Counted from the stretch's first letter, positions 1-11,030 are shown. The stretch: 64,000 nucleotides of DNA from Candidula unifasciata (GCA_905116865.2 CAJHNH020000561.1:62001-126000); one strand, 5' to 3'. A program made the numbers and translations. The notes: generated from the sequence alone by a model not told the origin.

Positions 1-142
1 ACTAAAGTTGATATAGAATACTCAGATGCTCAAAGGTCTGCTCAAGAGAATGTCACTGATGTCCAAACTGTTGATAAAATGGATATTGAAATGCCAGCAG
101 TTGTAAAGATAGAACAGCCTGAAGTTTATCAGGACTATACAG
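1..142 (+). CDS. Upstream coding exon of the C2H2 zinc-finger gene (partial at window edge)
   Basis: Frame 1 is open across the whole segment and ends in a strong splice donor (ACAG|GTAAGG at 142/143). The encoded piece is acidic and has a VVKIEQPE stretch near its end, of the kind often found ahead of zinc-finger arrays in animal proteins. The exon leaves one base of a codon. Joining it to the acceptor at 1415/1416 completes a Glu codon and runs straight into the finger-encoding frame, so the two exons agree in phase. The start codon and promoter lie outside the window. No domain is recognised in these 47 residues. Confidence 0.7.
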
Positions 143-227
143 GTAAGGATTCAAATAAATAAAATTCAGCACAACACAGTATTTACATAATGGAAATCCC
201 CGTGGGGATTCTGGAGCCCCATGTGAG

Positions 228-805
228 TGTAACGATAATTAATGTTTGCATTAATAACAAGGTTAGATACTGAACATAAATTATGTACTTCAGTTCAGAT
301 GAATTGGTTAAGGATGAACAAGTTACACGTTTGAATGCAAGGCAAGCATATAAAATTAAATAAATCATGAATGATCAAGAAGCACGGGGGAAGATTACTC
401 AAGTTGAAGAATGATCGAGAAGGATCAGTCTTGTTTTTGGTTCCAGGAACGGTGTGTCTGTGAAGCGGCTGAATGAATCGAGTTAAAAGTGGATGTCTGA
501 ACCAGATTTGGCTGTGAGGTCTTAGACAAAACCTGGCTACAGTTCAGTTTGACAATTCTGGTCAAAGCGGACATTTGTGTTTGTTCAGCGTGGAAGATTG
601 TCACTGTCAAGCTATCGCCGTAGGACAGTTAATGTGTATTTTAAAATGAAGGTTATTATTCACTGATATGTACATTTTGCGATCAGTTGTAGAGTTGCGG
701 CCCTTAGACAGTCACCTCAGTGTGTGCTTGCTTTAAGGCAATTGTCTGAACAAATAAACATTTACATCAGCATCAGCTGTGCGTTCGTCTTCCAAGTACT
801 GTTAC
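228..805. mobile_element. Candidate solo LTR in the zinc-finger gene intron
   Basis: The segment starts TGTAACG and ends near ACTGTTAC, giving the short inverted ends typical of retrotransposon LTRs. An AATAAA lies at about 752, roughly 50 bases before the right end. The flanks GTGAG and GTGGA are similar but not an exact target duplication. No internal gag or pol sequence was seen, so a solo LTR is the simplest reading. The ends are not canonical on the right, so this is tentative. Confidence 0.25.
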
Positions 806-1415
806 GTGGATACGCAGAGTATATTGAGAGACCCGTAAGAACAGTGACCTTGTCTGCAAGAAAAGTCTATGACACCCTGAGGATGCAAAAATTACAATTT
901 GGATTTTTAAGGTCATAAAAGTCTCTGGTCTGCTGACTACCTTCCTCTGATCTCTAAGGACACAGCTCGGCATGAGTGGGAAGCCTGATGTACAGGAGTG
1001 TGGCTAGGCAGTCTTGTGTAGGATGGGACCATTCCTTGGGTGAACCCAGTACCAGAACTCTATATGCGGGCTCTGCACTGCATTATGGAAGCCTGCTTGG
1101 ATGGCAGAGAATGTCCATGTTCTGCTCTTGCATTCTTTCAGTGGCTGCCTTGGATAGTGGTGGAGTGCACCACCTGTAGATCAGATTGAAACATGACAAC
1201 ACAGCATTGAGTCTGTGCAATGTGCCATGAACCTAACTTTAAAGGCTAACCAGAACAACAAAAGCCTACTTGAGTGAGATTTACCACCTGAAGGGTGCAA
1301 CTATTGCAGCTATGCTGTTAACAAGCACAGCAGTTACTTCACTTGAATAATGAAAACAAAGCATGTCTATGAAGGTATTAATAAAATATTATGTATATAA
1401 TATGATATGTTTCAG

Positions 1416-3352
1416 AGATGCACCTGAATTCTCAGAGTTATCCTTCCATCAACACAGGAGAGCATTCACAAGTGGAGATGTCTCAAACTACAGTCTTCAG
1501 TCTTGCGAAACAAGAATTATCTGATGAATTATGTGAGGACAATCGATGTGATGCAAGTGTCAGCGCAGAGAAGGAAGCACAAAAAGTGGAGACACCTTGT
1601 AAAAATCAAGTGCGTTGCACTTCTATTATTACAGCTGATCATATGAAGCCTCATATGATAGCAGAAAGTGGTATATTGCACAACTTTATTACTTCCTTTG
1701 TTCTCGATGGCAGTGCACAGGACGACGTGAAAACACACACAGATCCCAGACCTTATAAATGTGATGTGTGTGGCTTGTCTTTTGCAAGAGCTAATCATTT
1801 GAAATGTCAAAAAAGAATTATAAATACAAGAGAGAAACTTTACATATGTAATGTATGTAATGCTTCTTTTTCTACAACCAGGGATTTGAAATGTCACAAG
1901 AGAACACATACAGGAGAGAAACCTTACACTTGTGATATTTGTGGAGCATCTTTTATTCAGTCTAGCAGTCTTAAATGTCACATGAGGTTACACACAGGAG
2001 AGAAACCCTTTAAATGTGATTTTTGTAGTGCTTCTTTTGCTACCGCTTTTGGTCTGAAATATCACAAGAGAACACATACAGGAGAGAAACCTTACGTATG
2101 TGATGTTTGTGGTGCTTCTTTTACTGCTACTGGTAGTTTGAAATATCACACAAAAACACATACAGCAGAGAAATTTTACACAGGTGATATTTGTGAAGCA
2201 TCTTTTATTCAGTCCAGCAGTCTTAAATGTCACATGAGGTTACAGACAGGAGAGAAACCTTACAAATGTGATTCTTGTGGTGCTTCTTTCACTACAGCTA
2301 GTGGTTTGAAATGTCACAAAAGAATGCATACTGGAGAGAAACCTTACAAATGTGATATTTGTAGTGCTTCTTTTACTGCAAATGGTGGTTTGAAATGTCA
2401 CAAGAGAACACATACAGGAGAGAAACCTTACAAGTGTGATATTTGTGGTGCTTCTTTTACTACAACTGGTGATTTGAAACGTCACAAGAGAACACATACA
2501 GGAGAGAAACCTTACTCTTGTGATATTTGTGGAGCATCTTTTATTCAGACTAACAATCTTAAATGTCATATGAGGTTGCACACGCTTGAGAAACCCTTCA
2601 ATTGTGATGTTTGTGGTGTTTCTTTTACTACAACTTGTGGCTTGAAAGGTCACAAGAGAACACATACAGGAGAGAAACCTTACAAATGTGATGTATGTGG
2701 TGCTTCTTTTACTAGAACTGGTGATTTGAAATGTCACAAGAGAACACATACAGGAGAGAAACCTTACAAATGTGATGTTTGTTGTGCTTCGTTTACTACT
2801 AACAGTGGTTTGAAATGTCACAAGAGAACACATACAGGAGAGAAGCCTTACACATGTGATATTTGTGGAACATCATTTATTCATTCTAGCAATTATAAGT
2901 GTCACATGAGGTTGCACACAGGAGAAAAACATTACAGATGTGATATTTGTAATGCTTCTTTTAATACTTCTGGTAGTTTCAAATATCACAAGAGAACACA
3001 CTTAGTAGAGAAGCCTTTTAGATGTGATGTTTGTGGTGCTTCTTTTACTACAACTTGTGGTTTGAAATGTCACAAGAGAACACATACAGGAGAGACACCT
3101 TACAAGTGTGATGATTGTGGTGCATCTTTTGCAAGAACTGGTGATTTGAAATGTCACAAGAGAACACATACAGGAGAGAAGCCTTTCAAATGTGATATTT
3201 GTGGTGCTTCTTTTACTACAACTTGTGGTTTGAAATGTCACAGGAGAACACATACAGGAGAGAAATCTTGCAAATGTGATGTTTGTGGTGCTTCTTTTGC
3301 AAGAACCGGGGATTTAAAATTTCACAAGACAACACATACAAATGTGAACTGA
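1416..3352 (+). CDS. C2H2 zinc-finger protein, last exon with 19 tandem fingers
   Basis: The exon begins after a TTTCAG acceptor at 1415 and ends at TGA (3350-3352). Counting from the Met at 1418, residues 1-112 are a linker without recognised domain. Residues about 113-641 hold 19 repeats of 28 residues joined mostly by TGEKPY/F linkers. Seventeen keep the full C-x2-C-x12-H-x3-H ligand set. Finger 1 lacks its histidines, and finger 6 has C-to-G and H-to-Q changes, so both are probably structural remnants. Most fingers carry an unusual extra Cys just before the first His (LKCHKR). Fingers 3, 6, 10 and 14 form a distinct IQ...MRLH subtype, which points to duplication of blocks of three to four fingers. 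Such arrays bind DNA or RNA in the nucleus; the target is unknown. The Met at 1418 is probably internal, because the frame continues upstream through the splice to 1-142. Confidence 0.9.
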
Positions 3353-3650
3353 ATAATGCATCTTTTGCAGTTACTCTTTGCAATAGCGTATAAAAATGCA
3401 TTCAGCAGAAAATCTAAAAATGCTGTTTACACTGATTTATTTTGCTGAAGCTAGCATTTTGATCAAACATAAATGAAAACCATACAAACATGATGTTTGA
3501 TGTGACTGGATTACTCTAGAAGATTCAGTTTCACATGAGATTACACAGAGCAGAGAAACCTTACACATTATGGTACAGTAAAACATATAGAGAGGAAGTC
3601 TTATCAGTGTAATGTTTGTTAATTTTCTTTAAAGAAGCTATTAGGTGAAT
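3336..3650 (+). pseudogene. Decayed continuation of the finger array, now 3' UTR or downstream DNA
   Basis: After the last finger the frame stops almost at once, but finger-like coding sequence continues in other frames. About 3338-3395 encodes a YKC...ASF finger start in a shifted frame. About 3527-3565 encodes an HMRLH...EKPY-like segment, and about 3577-3620 encodes a THIERKSYQCNVC-like segment. Internal stops and lost ligands show that these units no longer work. They imply a longer ancestral array of at least three more fingers. The first break fits a 16-bp deletion between two TACA repeats inside the linker codons (see findings). Confidence 0.65.
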
Positions 3651-4377
3651 CAACACAACTGGCCTTGAGAAGTCACAACATTTGCTGCAAGATACTTTAT
3701 AAGGATTAACCCCCCAAAAAAATATAAATAACTGTTGGAACAATCATAACATTTGACTCAGGATGCCTGGCAGAGAACAGAAAAAGATTCTCTATTGTGA
3801 TACAGCCTTTTAAAGAAATAAGGGTTAAATTGCTAAATAGAATCTCTGTTGTTTTTTTTTTTTAATTTAAAAGAAATGTTTACAATTTAAACTGCAAACC
3901 TTTAACATTTTTTTTAGCAATTCCTCATGTATAACACATAATATAATACATATAAAGATTATCAGCAGGAATGTAAAAGATGCACACAACACAACCAGAT
4001 GCTTCAGCCAAAGTTCTTTTTCTATGAATATACACCAAAAATAAAATGGAAACAGGAAGAGCTGTTGCGAAACAAAACATGAAGAACAGTATGGGAAAAG
4101 AGGAACTGGTTAAAGAATATAAAAGATCCAGGAAAAACAAACTGGGGCAAAAAAAAAATTTGATGCAGGTATGCATGATTCCCACAGGGCTGAGAACACT
4201 GACACTGTGAATGAAACACTACCAAGGAGAGCCGGTGGTTTGGTTGTCAGAACTTTTAAAATAGAGCAAGACTGGCTTAGGGGCTCCATTGGGAATCTCC
4301 ATATGAAATTTACCGAAATTATCTTCTCATTTTCTACCAGTTTATCCGATATCATCATCTTTGTATTCCTTGACTAT
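3651..4377. other. AT-rich stretch without recognised gene
   Basis: I see short T and A runs (for example about 3851-3863 and 4148-4157) and only short open frames with no recognisable product. A possible 3' end for the zinc-finger transcript could lie here, but no clear AATAAA plus GT-rich pair was found near the stop. Confidence 0.4.
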
Positions 4378-4545
4378 AAACTCTGGTAAAGAACGTTCTG
4401 GTTGTTCGTTCACTTCTGGACTTCAGTCTTGTTCCAGAACTTGAGTTTTGCATGTATATCCATTTTACAGATGTAGCTTTTTGTGTATGCAGACTGTTGG
4501 TTCCTTGCCTCTCAGGCAGATCGATGCCCTCTGAATAAACTGTGA
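4378..4545 (+). repeat. Interspersed repeat, family C (GAA-tailed), fragment
   Basis: This matches, with many differences, copies at 8251-8560 and 16790-17085 on this strand and at 19305-19500, 42125-42300 and 47160-47420 on the other strand. Shared landmarks in order are GTTCTGGTTGTTCGTTCAC, CAGTCTTGTTCCAGAAC, TTTTACAGATGT and GTATGCAGACTGTTG, then CTCTCAGGCAGAT. No coding capacity. Confidence 0.65.
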
Positions 4546-4721
4546 ATGCCAAACCAAGGGTAACTGCCTCACGAATGGACATGTCTTGTATCTAGTACAT
4601 GATATTATTATATGTATCCCCAGCCCTAAGCTCTAGGATACACTTATACAAAACAATTTAGCGTACTCCACAGCTCAGCTGTATAGCAGTCTTTCACAGT
4701 AAACCAGCTGTTCATTCAATC

Positions 4722-5026
4722 TTAATTCTGTTTGTATTGTGTTGTCACTAGCTCTTTAAAATCTACATGATATTTGTTACGATAAATCTCATTCATTATT
4801 GTAAAACATTTCCAGTAATCTTTGAAATATTTGTCATATTGTTCTTGTGCTGTAAGACTTTTTAAATCTGCATGTTCTTGTTTCAATTTTCTGATTCCAA
4901 ATACCATTTCAGTCTACTGTCCTCTCCATTGTCTTACATGCACATCAAAGTAAGTTTGTTGTTCCACAGCTAGTAGCTTTTCTGGCTCTGTATTTTCTGT
5001 ACGTTCAGTAGAAAACACCTAAAGTA
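4722..5026 (-). pseudogene. Broken coding relic, unrecognised (weak occludin/ELL-like pattern)
   Basis: On the minus strand a reading frame of about 97 codons runs from just after an ACTTTAG acceptor-like site (about 5020) down to TAA near 4722. One in-frame TAG (about 4914) interrupts it. The product is charged and helical-looking, with EQQTYFDVHVRQW before the stop and EQYDKYFKDYWK and MNEIYRNKYHVDF after it. The spacing of Q-x-Y, F-x3-Y and F-x-x-L residues faintly recalls the occludin/ELL C-terminal helical domain, but that is only an impression. It could be a retrocopy fragment or an exon of an antisense gene with a sequence error. No partner exons were found. Confidence 0.3.
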
Positions 5027-5059
5027 ATCATTCTTTAATTTATGCTCATTAGCAATTAG

Positions 5060-5215
5060 AGATGAGGCTGTCCATGGCCAAGTGGATTGCCGTATGCTTC
5101 GAACATCATAGGCTCGTTTCACCTCTGCGAAATTCATTTTACTAGTGCACTATTTACAAATACCTTTGGGAATCGTCATGGAGCAATGGTGTTCGTGCTT
5201 TGTGCGACGCTTCTG
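5060..5215 (+). repeat. tRNA-derived SINE-like segment
   Basis: An A-box-like TGGCCAAGTGGA is followed about 40 bases on by a B-box-like GGCTCGTTTCACCTC, the layout of a tRNA-type Pol III promoter. The flanks do not form an acceptor stem, so this is a SINE head rather than a tRNA gene. The copy is old and its tail is not clear. Confidence 0.4.
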
Positions 5216-5585
5216 CCAGCGACTAGCTTTTCTGCGGAGAGAGACCTAGCCACCTGAGATCAAACCTGATGCAGTGAAGTCGAACATCTCTAACGTGTAC
5301 TGTCAAGATTTGTCTAATTGTCTGTTAGCTACTGCACTTTCATACAGGAAACAATCTTCATTAATGTGACATTCATTATTGCCTTTCCTCTGTTACAATA
5401 TATTTACACTTGTAAAGAAGATAAAAGGCCCTTTTAACGTTAATAGCACGCTGAGCATATGGGAACTAGGTCAATCTGTTTATCGACCAAGCAGCACTCT
5501 TTAAGCGATGTGGTCAAAACCATTTCAGTCACTTTTACTTCCCCAGACATTTTCTTGTACCATGTTTAAAACCTTAGGGGTTAGG

Positions 5586-5865
5586 TCAATTGTCAAGTCC
5601 CACCAGCGTGTAGATTTGAACCTCTGACCTTGTGACTGGCAGGTGAGAGCAGTCATAAAAGTTGCTGGAGATGGCAATATGTGGAGAAGCATGACCGGTG
5701 CCCCTTAGTTTGCCCTTAGTGACCCTGCGGTGATGTTGATAGTTCATCATGTCTCTCAAGGTCCTTACCGACAAAGGACTACATATGACACTTCTCTGGT
5801 AAAGCCGTTACGGCTTAAGTAGGTGGCAATATGTGGAGAAGCATGACCGTTAACACCTGCCGACG
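5586..5865 (-). repeat. tRNA-derived SINE fragment with a local direct repeat
   Basis: Read on the minus strand, about 5600-5650 gives a B-box-like GAGGTTCAAATC preceded by a tRNA-like arm. The 24-bp sequence starting GGCAATATGTGGAGAAGCAT occurs at about 5672 and again at about 5825, a direct repeat 153 bp apart. No protein signal. Confidence 0.4.
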
Positions 5866-6034
5866 AGGCACTTAATGATAATTCAGAAACATCGACTACG
5901 AATAAGTCTCTTTCCGCATAGTGGCTGATCGCTTGGGGAAAAAGGTAGCATAAAACAACATAATAATTTGTCCAGAATAAAATTTTTACATTAAAATCAA
6001 TGTCATTATCATAAATCAGATCACTTATCAGGGA

Positions 6035-6425
6035 AAACTACAAGGAATTGTGGAGAGAACAAACAGTAAACATCCACAAGACCACGCCAGCTTATTTAAC
6101 AGAAAGCAACATACACAAATTTTTCCCATCTACGAACGGGACACTGCAGGCTCAACTACCACATGCATAAAATAAAGATTGTACAGTCCCCACAGTGTGC
6201 CTGTCAAACAGGACCACAAACACCTGAGCACACTCTGCAGACCTGCTAAATCTACCTGCAACTTTGAAAAGACATCTGGCCTCAAGAGCAAAGTATGCAG
6301 AGCAAGCTATGGGGAACCATGAAGGACCTGCTACTGACATGCGAGTTCATAAAGGCAGCCCTCCTGATGGTCTGATCTGAGCATACGAAACTGAACGCAA
6401 AGAAGCAGAACATCATGCTACAGGG
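6035..6425 (+). pseudogene. LINE pol C-terminal fragment (RNase H-type LINE, after RNase H)
   Basis: Broken frames encode the segment LRTGHCRLNYHMHKIKI (about 6135-6190), a Cys/His cluster with EHTLQTC, then KLWG...LTCEFIKAA. The same order is seen at 43350-43610 and, more divergent, at 31790-32103. This is the conserved C-terminal region that follows RNase H in several invertebrate non-LTR retrotransposons. Several stops show it is dead. Confidence 0.6.
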
Positions 6426-6900
6426 ATTCTCTAATTATTAGACGTTGTATGTCTGTTATATGCCAATTGAAGTTAGAGAAAAGGTGTTAAAAGTGCCATA
6501 CGGAACCTGTGCTGTTATATGGATGTCAGACATGGACAATAAGTTGAAAAGCTGGAAATTATTCACCCGCGGCTGAGATTCGGTCTTTAAAATAGAATGA
6601 AGAAACAAACCATGGAATGATAAAACAACAAACGAGGCCGTTCTCAACGAGACAGATAACAGTCATTAGAACAATTACACTTAGGCGGTTGGTGTTTTTC
6701 GGACATGTTATGAGAGAAACTCGTAACTGGAAAGATTAATGGGAAGATAGGAAGGCAACGAGATAAATACCTAGATGGCTTGGCTACGTGGATGGGCAAG
6801 ACAAGAACACTGACCTGGTCTGTGATGCTGGTGATCGTGTGAGATGACGAAACATGACAACTTACCCTTACCGACCTGACACACGATGACAAAGATGATT
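6425..6900 (+). pseudogene. LINE reverse-transcriptase C-terminal relic
   Basis: Three frames together encode a decayed tail of a LINE RT: a CYMDVRHGQ-like remnant of the usual YGCQTW motif (about 6514-6540), an FGHVMRE-like segment (about 6695-6720), then a remnant of the R-rich region and a terminal CDAGDRVR-like motif (about 6822-6845). A related relic is at 56840-57070 on the same strand. Frameshifts and stops are frequent. Confidence 0.55.
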
Positions 6901-7424
6901 GGTTGAATCACACCTTGTTCCTCCGATGTCTTTCAGTTTGTGCACTTAATGTAATGAGGTTCACGGGGACTCCGGTATTACCTTTATCAGTCGTTTACAT
7001 GGTCGACCTATCTTTTGATGTGAAACCGGTCTCCATATTTGTTTGTTTAGTTTATTGTAAGTTGACAGACAAGTTTAATGACAGAACCAATTAACGTTTG
7101 GCTTCTTCTAGTTAAATCCAGCGATGCTACTGCAAAATGTCTTCATTCTGCTTATTATTTTTTAGTCTTTGATTATTAAGTGTTCCGATCTGTCCTTTAA
7201 CATTGTCAGCCTAGTTTCCAGTTAGGATAGTTGGATTAAACATTCTTCGAGCAATAGAAACCCAGCCGGCTTGCTAGGCCAGTCACAGGCTAAGGGCAGG
7301 CAAAACTACCTAAGGTGAGTCCATCCGCCTAATTGAGCCAGGAGCCAGAACTGAGCTCAATGTTTCTGTCTCGCCCAACCCATGCTGCCAGGCCAACTAG
7401 GTATTTACCTCAATGCCTTCCTAT

Positions 7425-7431
<7 letters not shown>

Positions 7432-7498
<67 letters not shown>
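7432..7498 (+). repeat. (CT)n microsatellite
   Basis: About 33 uninterrupted CT units. The Ser-Leu and Arg-Glu reading frames across it are products of the repeat, not genes. Confidence 0.95.
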
Positions 7499-7502
<4 letters not shown>

Positions 7503-7994
7503 TGTGCATTGATATAAACTGCATGCGGTTGAACGAGGTTTCTATAATTTGTGCCTGTTTGATTATCATCTTTGATGTGTTAATCCTACACACTGCAATC
7601 CAAAAACGAAAAAACTACACACCCTCCGTATGGCAACCGTAAGCTAGCCATGCCCTACCCTACACATGATTAGGCAGAACGTTTTGGCGGCTCAACTGGA
7701 CTTTTTGCTGTCCATAGGTTGAAGAACACTGCTCTAAAGGACAAACAATCAACTTTTTTTAGAGGGTTACCGAATAGCAGGTAAAGTGCACAGATACACA
7801 TAAATGGCTGTGATATATCCACTGTAACACACTGAATGTGAGGTGTGTGCATTAGTTTATCTAAGTAACTTCCTGGTGTCTGGTTTGCACAGAGGTCTTA
7901 GCTATGTGGGTATAATAAGAGAATATGTCGGGTTCATAGAAGCAAAAGCAAACAAATGTAAGAACTTTAAACTGGGGAGCAAAGAGACCGTTTA

Positions 7995-8100
7995 AAGCAG
8001 GGGTGGACAAACTATGGCCCGCCATGCAATTTTTACTGGCCCAAGATTCTGGAGTAAAATTTCTATATCTAAAAACATGTGATTTTAGCTTTCACCAGAT
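7995..8100 (+). mobile_element. hAT-type DNA transposon end fragment (likely)
   Basis: The start CAGGGGTGGACAAACTATGG followed by CCCGCCATGCA closely resembles the terminal repeat seen in many animal hAT elements. A similar GGCCCTCGGGCC end occurs near 17890. No opposite terminus or 8-bp target duplication was found nearby, so only an end fragment is called. Confidence 0.45.
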
Positions 8101-8177
8101 TACTTTATAATCTTTCCCTTAGTAATGTGGTTTATATTAATAACCAACTTTGAACAGTCACACTTATGAATTTTACT

Positions 8178-8253
8178 GACCCTTCTTCTTCTTCTTCTTC
8201 TTCTTCTCTTCTTCTTCTTCTCTTCTTCTTCTTCTTTTTCTTCTTCTTCTTCT
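8178..8253 (+). repeat. (TTC)n microsatellite adjoining family C repeat
   Basis: Mostly TTC units with some TC slips. It directly abuts the family C repeat starting GTTCACCAGCTGTAAA. Other family C copies end in (GAA)n at the same place, so this tract is probably the expanded tail of the retroposon. Confidence 0.85.
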
Positions 8254-8560
8254 CGTTCACCAGCTGTAAAATCTGGCGGAAAATTCTGGTTATTCATCCA
8301 CTTCTGAATTGCAGTCCTGTTCCAGAACCTGAGTGTTGCGTGTGCATCCGTTTTACAGATATGACTCATTTGTATGCAGGCTGCTGGTTACTTGCCTCTC
8401 AGGCAGATGCACTCCTACTTCGAAGGAAGCTCCCAGTCGACTCTTACGACATGCTTTTTGGTAGGCAGTGGGTCTATTCTTGTTTTCCCCATAATAAGGC
8501 CCCGGAACCCACACAGGAAACTGACCATTCACTTGGTGACTGAGTCTGGCCAGAGACGTA
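8251..8560 (+). repeat. Interspersed repeat, family C, near full-length copy
   Basis: Begins GTTCACCAGCTGTAAAATC next to the TTC tract and runs through CAGTCCTGTTCCAGAACCTG, TTTTACAGATATGA, TGCAGGCTGCTGGTTACTTG, CTCAGGCAGATGCACTCC and ACGACATGCTTTTTGG to a GGAACCCACACAGGAAACTG end. Copy 16790-17085 matches over the same length. No coding potential is supported; open frames here are not shared between copies. Confidence 0.75.
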
Positions 8561-8744
8561 GCGATGGCTTAGAATCCTAAATAATCCCATAAAAAATATT
8601 GTGTTACGAGGAAATCTGGGGGTTAGGTTTATAATGAATTTCTTTTCTTTATCCCCCGGAACCGGGTTTGTAATGATAAAATTGGCTCGCGAACAAACAA
8701 ACAAAAGTTTCCCGTCCGTGGTCTAAATGAATTTTGAAAAAATA

Positions 8745-8856
<112 letters not shown>

Positions 8857-9347
8857 ACACGATGAAAAATATTTTAACTGAAACAATGATTATACGTTAG
8901 GGATGAATTTTCATTGATTAACTGTTGCATCAATGCCTCTGTTTTACCAGCTGTCTATTCCCGGCGCCCTCGGTCCAAGGTAACTGTCACTCTGCTAGTC
9001 TGTTTTGTTAGGTGGCATTGTAACCCATTCCTCGCCTGAGCTATCTTGTCAGAAGCACAAACAGTTGTGATCGTGGCTTCTGCCTGTGCCATCAAAGAGC
9101 TACATTTTTTCAGCTTATGAACCTTGCTATTCCACAAGCATGTACAAGGTATTCCCGTCACTCTCTAGAAGGCGATGCAAACGGGTTCGCAACCTCGCCA
9201 CAGAACAACCATATAGAAATAAACAGTTGGATGCAAGCAAGAGGCTGGCAGTGATAGAGATCACCTTCGGTGAAACGTCTCTTAAAAGAAAAATAATCAC
9301 GAAAGAATAGCATTGCAGAACTAGTACATTTACGTATGTACCAAACT

Positions 9348-10790
9348 TAGAGACAGAGTTCGAAACGATAACATTAGAGCAATTGTTGGAAAAACAAGGG
9401 CAATAAAAGAGAGTGTGACACATATAGAGGAATTTCTTTATTGAGCCACGTAGGGAAGTTATATTCAAAAGTACTTGAGACAAGAACAAAACATATTGTA
9501 GAGACACAGCTGAGTAAAGCTCAGTTTGGATTTAGGAAAGGAAAAAGTTGCACAGACGCCCTTTTCACCCTAAGACAACTTAGTGAAAAGGCAATATAAT
9601 ATAACAAACAACTCAATATAGCATTCATTGACCAAGAAAAAGCCTTTGACAGGGTAGACAAGAACAAACTATGGAATATATTGAATGACTATGGAGTACA
9701 AGGTCAGCTACTAGACAACATCAGATCTCTGTACCAAACAAGCTCAAGCGTAGTTAGAACAAATGTTGGTGTGACAGACGAATTCATACTAAGAACAGGA
9801 GTAAGACAGGGCTGTGTACTATCACTACTACTATTCAATATATACATGGACAGAATAACAACAGCAGCAAACCATGTAATGATAAGCGAACTGTTAACTA
9901 CACCAAGCAGTGAGACAGAGTTAGTTGAAAGAGATCATTATAATGAAAACATACACGCCGATCCTGAAGAAGTACATCCCCAACTGAACGAAATACTTTT
10001 CGCAGACGACCAAAGCATAATACATGAAAACGAAAAAGAACTTCAAATCCACGTAAATGCGCTACACACAGTCTGCAACGAATATAACATGAAGATCAGC
10101 ATCACCAAAACAGAAATTCTGAAAATAAGTAGAACACCTAATATACTAACTATTCAAGTTAACAACGAACAACTCAAACAAGTGCAGCAATTTAAATATT
10201 TGGGGAGCATCTTCACAGATGATGGAAGAATTGATAGGGAACTTGAGGCAAGATGTCAAAAGTCGAACGCAGTAACTTATCAACTCTCCCCACTGCTAAA
10301 ACACCCAAGCATCACTATGGCACTAAAACGACAACTGATAAATTGCATGTTTATACCAACCCTCTGCTACCAATGCCAAACCTGGTCCCTAACAAGAGCA
10401 CAGGAGAAAAAGATCACGACGTGCGAAATGAGATGCTTACGTAAGGCTGCCAATTTCACAAGGAGAGACAGAGTTCGAAACGAGAACATTAGAGCAATTG
10501 TAGGAACCACACCATGCCTGCAATACATAAAGAAGCAACAAATAGAGTGGTTTGGCCACTTGATGCGAATGCAAACCGACCAACTGCCTCTACGAGCTTA
10601 CAACGAACAGCACTACTGCCCTAGAGCAAGAGGCAGACCGAGAGTACGATGGATAGACAATATATCAGAGATCCTGAGGCAACACGGACTAACAACAACA
10701 CGTGCAACACACCTGGCCCAGGATAGAAAACTGCGACTCCCCACTACGCTGTGAGGCAATTGTGGACAAGACAAGACAAGACCAAACTTA
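9348..10790 (+). pseudogene. LINE reverse transcriptase, 5'-truncated and interrupted (RTE-like tail)
   Basis: From about 9415 the frame encodes an RT fingers start (RGISLLSHVGKLYSKV), an AFIDQEKAFDRV motif A, RQGCVLS motif B, EILFADDQSI motif C with the catalytic Asp pair, FKYLGSIFTDDGRID, CYQCQTWSL, EWFGHLMRM and RGRPRVRWID, ending TGA at about 10754. One in-frame TAA at about 9597 breaks the RT between fingers and motif A. No endonuclease domain precedes it. A 3' tail with GACAAG units follows (about 10760-10790). Bases about 9350-9383 are a misplaced copy of 10468-10503, so the 5' end is rearranged. The WFGHL...RGRP tail suggests an RTE-like LINE; the clade is an inference. Not capable of retrotransposition. 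Confidence 0.8.
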
Positions 10791-11030
10791 GGATCTTTAA
10801 CTTCCTCGACAAAGGATAGTTCATATTACCAAGGCAATGCACACTGATGTTCAAACAGAAAGCATCAATAATAAACAAGGAATCGATAAAGAATCATGTG
10901 TAAATATGGTAAAACGGGTTCTTTACGTTACTTCAACCTCAGTTTAGGCTTTCCACGTACATCTGTGGTTGTCTTCTTCTTCTTTCTTCTTTTGTCAAAA
11001 TCTGCTTGTGCCGCTAGGCGTCGCAGTCTA

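Noticed and set aside
1529..3401. Several minus-strand open frames rich in CSLVTFQ and SKRSTTNIT
   Set aside because: Antisense shadows of the zinc-finger repeats.
7382..7642. Ser-Leu repeat protein
   Set aside because: Translation of a (CT)n microsatellite.
8100..8543. Glu/Arg-rich and Ser/Phe-rich open frames
   Set aside because: They arise from the (TTC)n tract and run into the family C repeat, whose other copies do not keep the frame.
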